Shown: positions 17,098-20,632 of the stretch, one piece after another
Position numbering within the stretch: the first letter of the stretch is position 1
How the letters are laid out: each line of letters begins with the position of its first letter
Assembly: GCA_012729785.1 (NCBI GenBank)
Contig: JAAYCL010000039.1
Coordinates: forward strand, 1-20,632
Direction: 5' to 3'
From: Chlamydiota bacterium
GTDB taxonomy: Bacteria; Auribacterota; Tritonobacteria; UBA1439
DNA length: 20,632 nucleotides
Made by a program: the position numbers and the translations under genes
Notes under the pieces: model-generated
Told to the model about the DNA's origin: nothing
What the model saw: only the letters and a program-made list of their open reading frames with translations
Database searches by the model: none

Positions 17098-17676
17098 TCA
17101 GCGGGCGGGCCGGGGGATGGCGAGTTTCCGGCCCGCCCGCAGCACGTCCGGGTCCTCGATATCGTTCGCCTCCCGCAGCGCCTGCACCCGGACCCCGTGA
17201 CGCTGCGCGATCCCCGCGAGCGTGTCCCCCGGCCTGACCGTGTACTCCCCCCCCGCCCCGGACGCCGCGCCAAGTTCCGCAATCGCCTGCCGGAGCTGGG
17301 CGTTCTCCGCGGTCACCACCTCCACGACCGCCCGGAGCTTCTTCTCCGCGGCAAGGCGCTCCGCCGCCGCCGCCCGCTCCGCCGCCGCGAGCCGCTCCTC
17401 CACCGCGTCGATCCTGGCGCCGATCCGGGCGACCTCGTCTCGGATCGGACGGGCGAACGCGTCGTCCGCGTAGCGGTGGTCGAGCTCCTCCTGCGCGGCC
17501 CGCACGGCGCGCATCTCCCGCTGGAGCGTGTGCAGCTCCTCGGCGAGCGACGCCTGCCGGGAGAAGAGCGACTGGGCGGGCGAAGGGGCGTGGACGCCGC
17601 CGGCGGGGTAGGCGCAGCCGCCGAGCAGCGCGCAGAAGAGGAGGGACGCGGCCGCCGCCGCATGGGGCCGATGCAC
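17098..17676 (-). CDS. LysM-domain lipoprotein with coiled coil
   Basis: The 192-residue protein begins with a GTG at 17676, 6 bases after GGAGG. A lipoprotein signal SLLFCALLGGC anchors it through the Cys, probably at the outer membrane. Residues about 35-130 are a long Ala/Glu/Arg-rich coiled coil. The C-terminal LysM domain (about 146-189, YTVRPGDTLAGIAQRHGV...LRAGRKLAIP) binds peptidoglycan. The architecture is that of an envelope spacer or cell-wall-binding lipoprotein, with some similarity in plan to YbgF/CpoB-like helpers of the Tol-Pal system, though no TPR repeats are visible. It lies directly downstream of pal on the same strand, separated by a terminator-like hairpin. Confidence 0.82.
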   Translation of the reverse strand: MHRPHAAAAASLLFCALLGGCAYPAGGVHAPSPAQSLFSRQASLAEELHTLQREMRAVRAAQEELDHRYADDAFARPIRDEVARIGARIDAVEERLAAAERAAAAERLAAEKKLRAVVEVVTAENAQLRQAIAELGAASGAGGEYTVRPGDTLAGIAQRHGVRVQALREANDIEDPDVLRAGRKLAIPRPAR

Positions 17677-17708
17677 GGGATGCCTCCGTGGCGGGGGGCG
17701 AACGCGGC

Positions 17709-17736
17709 AAAAGGCCCGGGGGACTCCCCCCGGGCC
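17709..17736 (-). terminator. Rho-independent terminator after pal
   Basis: On the minus strand a 10-bp GC-rich stem (17736-17727 with 17722-17713) and a 4-base loop are followed at once by TTTT (17712-17709). It lies 42-69 bases after the pal stop. It would limit readthrough into the LysM gene, which starts 33 bases further on. No separate promoter for the LysM gene was recognised. Confidence 0.75.
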
Positions 17737-17777
17737 CGTGCCGTTGCGCCGCGGGCCGCCGCTCAGCGGCGCGGCGC

Positions 17778-18329
17778 CTACTGCGGCGTGAGGCCGAGGA
17801 GGAAATGCCCCCTGCGGTTCCTCGCCCAGCACGCCTCGCCCTGCTCCGCGCAGAGCGGGCGCTCCTCGCCGTAACTGATCGTGTAGATCCGGTCGGGCGA
17901 GATGCCGAGGTTCGCGAGGTAGCTGCGGACGCTCAAAGCGCGCCGCTCGCCGAGCGCGAGGTTGTACTCGTTCGACCCGCGCTCGTCGCAGTGTCCCTCG
18001 ACCTTGATCGTGAGCGTCGGGTGCTCCCGCATGTACCCCGCGATCCCCTCGACGATCGGGCGTTCGCTCGCCCTGATGTCGGACTGGTTGTAGTCGAAAT
18101 GCACGTCGACGAAGATCTCCTTCGCCGCGGGGTCCGAGTAGTTCTCCGGCTCCGCGAACGGCCCCTCGGGGCTCTCGCTGAGGGGGAACCCGCCCGGACC
18201 CACCCCCTCGTCTCCGAAGATCCCCCCCCTGCCGGTCGAGGGTATGGTGACCTTCGCCTTCGGCGTACAGCCCGCGGCGACTATGACCGCCAGCGCCGCC
18301 GCGGCGGCGCACGACACCCAGCTCTTCAT
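17778..18329 (-). CDS. pal: Peptidoglycan-associated lipoprotein Pal
   Basis: Pal links the outer membrane to peptidoglycan and works with Tol proteins in envelope constriction at division. The 183-residue protein starts with a lipoprotein signal (MKSWVSCAAAAALAVIVAAGC). A flexible Gly/Pro-rich linker follows, then an OmpA_C domain from about residue 70: FDYNQSDIR, VEGHCDERGSNEYNLALGERRA and YGEERPLCAEQGEACWARNRR. The last segment, with its Cys pair and NRR, is typical of Pal. The ATG at 18329 follows GGGAGG; an upstream in-frame ATG at 18383 would put odd residues ahead of the signal. tolB, tolA, tolQ and tolR are not in the window. Confidence 0.95.
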   Translation of the reverse strand: MKSWVSCAAAAALAVIVAAGCTPKAKVTIPSTGRGGIFGDEGVGPGGFPLSESPEGPFAEPENYSDPAAKEIFVDVHFDYNQSDIRASERPIVEGIAGYMREHPTLTIKVEGHCDERGSNEYNLALGERRALSVRSYLANLGISPDRIYTISYGEERPLCAEQGEACWARNRRGHFLLGLTPQ

Positions 18330-18383
18330 CCCCGATCCTCCCCTGTTGCACGAGGCCCCGGAATCCCCGATGGTGCCGTACAA

Positions 18384-18412
18384 ATCCTACACCAAATCGT
18401 GGAGGGCCTCAA
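18384..18412 (-). promoter_or_regulatory. Promoter of pal
   Basis: On the minus strand TTGAGG (18412-18407), a 17-base spacer and TAGGAT (18389-18384) give a sigma70-like promoter with a leader of about 48 nt. It sits between the uridine kinase-family stop and pal. Confidence 0.6.
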
Positions 18413-18426
18413 CGTATTTCGAGCCC

Positions 18427-19488
18427 CTAGTAGCGGTAGGTGCTGCCTCCGATGAACTCCCGCAACAGCGAGGTCTCCGGCACGCAGGAGTCGTCCTCCA
18501 TGACCTCGATCTCGCCGAGCATCTTCTGGACGCGCTTCGCCCGGACGAAGGCGTCCTGGCGCTTCGGGTTGTCCCGGTACTCCTCGATCGCCTTCGCGAA
18601 GTACGGAAACATGAACTTCTTGTGGATCGGGAGCTCGAACGGGAGCGACCCGTTCAAAACGAAGTCCACGCTCGTGATGAACGGGACGATGTGGCGCATC
18701 TCGCTCTTGCGGACGTAGTGCCAGTGGCCGATCGTCCGCACCGGGTCGTAGCTCCGGTGCCAGCTGTCCCGCACCATCCGCCGCAGCAGACGGGTGTCGG
18801 TCCAGCGGATCCAGTTCCCCTCCGTATCCTTCAGCTGGGTCAGGGTCTCGATGTAGAGACGGAACTTCATCCGGCGCGGGACGCTGGAGGTCATCTTCTC
18901 GTAGAGGCCGTGCAGGCTGTCTATCAGCAGGATCTGGTTCTTCTCGAGGCGGAGCGGGTCGGTCGCCGTCTCGCGCTTCCCGGTCTTGAAGTTGTAGCGC
19001 GGGACCTGGACGGTCCGGTTGTCGATCAGGGCGGCCAGGTGCTCGTTGATGAGCTTCAGGTCGAGGGCCTCGGGCGTCTCGAAGTCGTAGTCGCCGAACT
19101 CGTCCTTCGGATGCATCTCGAGGTTGAAGAAGTAGTTGTCGAGGTTGATCGGGACGATGCTCATCCCCTCCTGCTTGAGGCGTTCGTTCAGCTTGATCGT
19201 CGTGGTGGTCTTCCCGGAGGAGGAGGGGCCGGCGATGATGACGATGCGCACCCGGTCGCGGTGGGCGATGATCTCCTCGGCCGCGCGCGTGACGTCGGCG
19301 TGGTACTTCGCGTCCCCCTCGCGCACGAGTTCCGGGAAGGAGCCGTCCAGGACCCTCTTGTTCAGGCCCGGCACGGTATCCACGCCGTGGGCGATGTTCC
19401 AGTCCAGGACGTTCTGGATGACCATGCTCGGGATGCTCTTCTGCTCGATCCGCTCGAACCTGTTGTTGTCGGAGAGGCGGTCTGTCAT
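18427..19488 (-). CDS. Uridine kinase/phosphoribulokinase-family P-loop kinase
   Basis: The 353-residue protein has a Walker A motif GPSSSGKTTTT at 87-97 and the family element PINLDNYFF shortly after. These are typical of uridine kinase-like enzymes that phosphorylate a nucleoside or sugar using ATP or GTP. LLIDSLHGL is the second conserved strand. The N-terminal 80 residues resemble the region before the kinase in longer bacterial proteins with TGS domains, but no TGS domain is present. The exact substrate cannot be read from the sequence. The ATG at 19488 follows GAGGAG. It has its own TTGACA promoter and is followed by pal on the same strand. Confidence 0.85.
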   Translation of the reverse strand: MTDRLSDNNRFERIEQKSIPSMVIQNVLDWNIAHGVDTVPGLNKRVLDGSFPELVREGDAKYHADVTRAAEEIIAHRDRVRIVIIAGPSSSGKTTTTIKLNERLKQEGMSIVPINLDNYFFNLEMHPKDEFGDYDFETPEALDLKLINEHLAALIDNRTVQVPRYNFKTGKRETATDPLRLEKNQILLIDSLHGLYEKMTSSVPRRMKFRLYIETLTQLKDTEGNWIRWTDTRLLRRMVRDSWHRSYDPVRTIGHWHYVRKSEMRHIVPFITSVDFVLNGSLPFELPIHKKFMFPYFAKAIEEYRDNPKRQDAFVRAKRVQKMLGEIEVMEDDSCVPETSLLREFIGGSTYRY

Positions 19489-19569
19489 CGTATTCTCCTC
19501 GGCTGCCGCGCAGGCGTCTCCGCGGGAGGCCCGGCCAAACCCGCACGGGCACCCTGCGGCGCGGGCATT

Positions 19570-19597
19570 AGTCTAGCCGTGCCTTCGGCTTTGTCAA
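19570..19597 (-). promoter_or_regulatory. Promoter of the uridine kinase-family gene
   Basis: On the minus strand a consensus TTGACA (19597-19592), a 16-base spacer and TAGACT (19575-19570). The spacer holds most of a short inverted repeat, AGCCG-aaggca-CGGCT, which could be an operator. The leader is about 75 nt. Confidence 0.65.
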
Positions 19598-19657
19598 CAG
19601 CATTTTCGGTATTTTCGGCTCGCCGCCGCGGCGGGGATGGGGGATGAGGAGGGGGCG

Positions 19658-20392
19658 TCAGGACGTTTCGGCGCCCCAGAGGCCGCGCTGCAGATTCCTC
19701 GCGAAGCGCTCGAGCGATTCGAACGCCTCCCGGTACGGATGGGGGGCGGGGGTTTCCGAGGCGCGGGCCCAGCCCCGCTCGATCATCTCCGCGTTCAGGA
19801 GCGCGCCGTCGAGGACGACGTAGGCCTGCGGGGTCCCCCGGTCTTCGGAACCCTGCGGGCCCGGGAAGAGGGAGATCACCCGCCCCTTCACCCGGTCGAA
19901 GAGCCAACGCGCGGCCCGGTCCCCTCCCGTGTCGCCCGACGGCTCCGGGAACGGGGCGACGCCGAGGAGGCGCACCGCGCCGCCCCCCGCGAGCTCGATC
20001 GTCGCGGCATCCCGGGCCCCGGCGCAGGAGACGCGCACGGGGACGCCCTTCGGGAGCTCGATGCGGGGGATTGGCGCGGCCTTCTTGCGGCGGGGGAGCA
20101 GCACCCTCGCGAGCGGGAAGAAGCCGTCCCGCTTCTTCTCCGTCGGCTCGTTCCCGCGCGGCATCAGGTAGTACAGCATCCCGTCCGACGTGATGATCCG
20201 GGAGACCTCGCCGTAGGGGTAGTAGCGCCCCGGGGAGGTCTCCTTCTCCCGGAAGAGCAGCCCCTTCTCGTAGGTGATGATGATCTGCCCCTCGAGCCGC
20301 TCTCCGTTCTGGAGCAGCACGATCTCGGCGCCCGCGGCGGCGGCGCACGACAGGAGAGCCAGGATGGGGACTGCGGCGCGGCGGGTTCTCAT
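19658..20392 (-). CDS. Exported protein with diverged thermonuclease-like C-terminal domain
   Basis: The 244-residue protein has a signal peptide (MRTRRAAVPILALLSCAAAAGA). A small beta domain begins EIVLLQNGERLEGQIII, a pattern common in exported proteins of unknown role. Basic residues around 85-105 link to a C-terminal SNase-like domain (about 115-240: VRLLGVAPFPEP...AYVVLDGALLNAEMIERGWA...GLWG). Relative to staphylococcal nuclease, Arg141 and Glu150 seem to match Arg35 and Glu43. The second catalytic Arg (in the usual YGR-x-LAYV) is not seen, since the local sequence is DRGTPQAYV. It may be inactive or have a changed mechanism. The ATG at 20392 follows GAGGAG. Confidence 0.72.
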   Translation of the reverse strand: MRTRRAAVPILALLSCAAAAGAEIVLLQNGERLEGQIIITYEKGLLFREKETSPGRYYPYGEVSRIITSDGMLYYLMPRGNEPTEKKRDGFFPLARVLLPRRKKAAPIPRIELPKGVPVRVSCAGARDAATIELAGGGAVRLLGVAPFPEPSGDTGGDRAARWLFDRVKGRVISLFPGPQGSEDRGTPQAYVVLDGALLNAEMIERGWARASETPAPHPYREAFESLERFARNLQRGLWGAETS

Positions 20393-20418
20393 CGACTCCT
20401 CGCGGGTCGTTTTCCTTC

Positions 20419-20448
20419 AGTATACCCGAGGGCGAGGCGCCGCGTCCA
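20419..20448 (-). promoter_or_regulatory. Promoter of the thermonuclease-like gene
   Basis: On the minus strand TGGACG (20448-20443), an 18-base spacer and TATACT (20424-20419). The leader is about 20 nt. The stretch 20449-20509 upstream of it shows nothing recognisable. Confidence 0.5.
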
Positions 20449-20509
20449 GCGGGCGATCCGTCGGGGAAACCCCGGCTGCATCCCCCCCGCGCCGTCCCCG
20501 GGTCGAGGA

Positions 20510-20632
20510 TCATGCAACAAAAAGTGTGGGCTTTCCGCCGAAGGGCTTAGTCAAATAGCCGGGCACAAGCTCTCCGGATTTATACACGACATACGTAAAC
20601 AGCGCCAAATTGAGGTTTGCTCGTCCCTGGAA
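20510..20632 (-). CDS. C-terminal end of an unrecognised gene (cut by the window edge)
   Basis: The minus strand is open from the window edge to a TGA at 20512-20510, encoding 40 residues that end GYLTKPFGGKPTLFVA. The composition looks protein-like (mixed hydrophobic, Gly-Pro turns, Tyr). GC is about 50% by my count, against well over 60% elsewhere, and codons such as TTT, TTG, AAT and TAT are used freely. I do not recognise the family. It may be the edge of an acquired segment. Confidence 0.55.
   Translation of the reverse strand, partial: FQGRANLNLALFTYVVYKSGELVPGYLTKPFGGKPTLFVA

Noticed and set aside
20613-20632. The 10-base match TCGTCCCTGG between the right edge and the palindrome centre
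   Set aside because: It lies inside a plausible coding frame at the edge, does not extend further, and a match of this length can occur by chance in 20 kb.

Overview
The window is about 20.6 kb of GC-rich bacterial chromosome, densely packed with housekeeping and envelope genes. A Pal lipoprotein, a LysM lipoprotein and a NhaP2-type antiporter point to a didermal (Gram-negative-type) bacterium. The mix of genes (Lon, a group III phosphofructokinase, a MuiA-family protein, a phosphatidylcholine synthase) and the very high GC suggest an uncultured or candidate-phylum lineage. I cannot place it taxonomically from this sequence alone. Promoters look sigma70-like, and most genes have a good Shine-Dalgarno sequence.

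Layout. Left edge, minus strand: the start of a secreted Ala/Pro-rich repeat protein (cut by the window edge) and a 66-residue helix-hairpin-helix protein. Then a plus-strand operon: lon, pfkA, a DUF2062 membrane protein, a K+/H+ antiporter, an endonuclease/exonuclease/phosphatase-family lipoprotein-like protein and a phosphoribosyltransferase-like protein. Most of its junctions are ATGA or 8-base overlaps. After a 109-bp palindrome comes a plus-strand MuiA-family gene, then lysC and a YjjX-type nucleotidase (overlapping), then a choline-transporter-like symporter. A phosphatidylcholine synthase-like gene runs convergently to the symporter and divergently from trxB. A secreted poly-lysine/helix-hairpin-helix gene follows. 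The right third is on the minus strand: LysM lipoprotein, pal, a uridine kinase-family gene, a secreted nuclease-like protein, and the end of an unrecognised gene of much lower GC.

Main points of interest. (1) The nuclease/phosphatase gene at about 6.5-8.0 kb sits between two gap-free 200-bp direct repeats. Each repeat carries the last 47 codons of the antiporter plus the first 20 codons of the phosphoribosyltransferase-like gene, so the ancestral arrangement was antiporter directly overlapping the PRTase-like gene, later split by an insertion. (2) The PRTase-like protein resembles the PRTase-CE family linked to prokaryotic conflict systems and was translationally coupled to the antiporter. 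(3) A choline-type SSS transporter next to a Pcs-type enzyme forms an apparent choline-to-phosphatidylcholine module. (4) The 109-bp palindrome between the PRTase-like gene and the MuiA gene is fully in register, and its right arm overlaps the MuiA promoter. (5) pcs and trxB look leaderless or nearly so.
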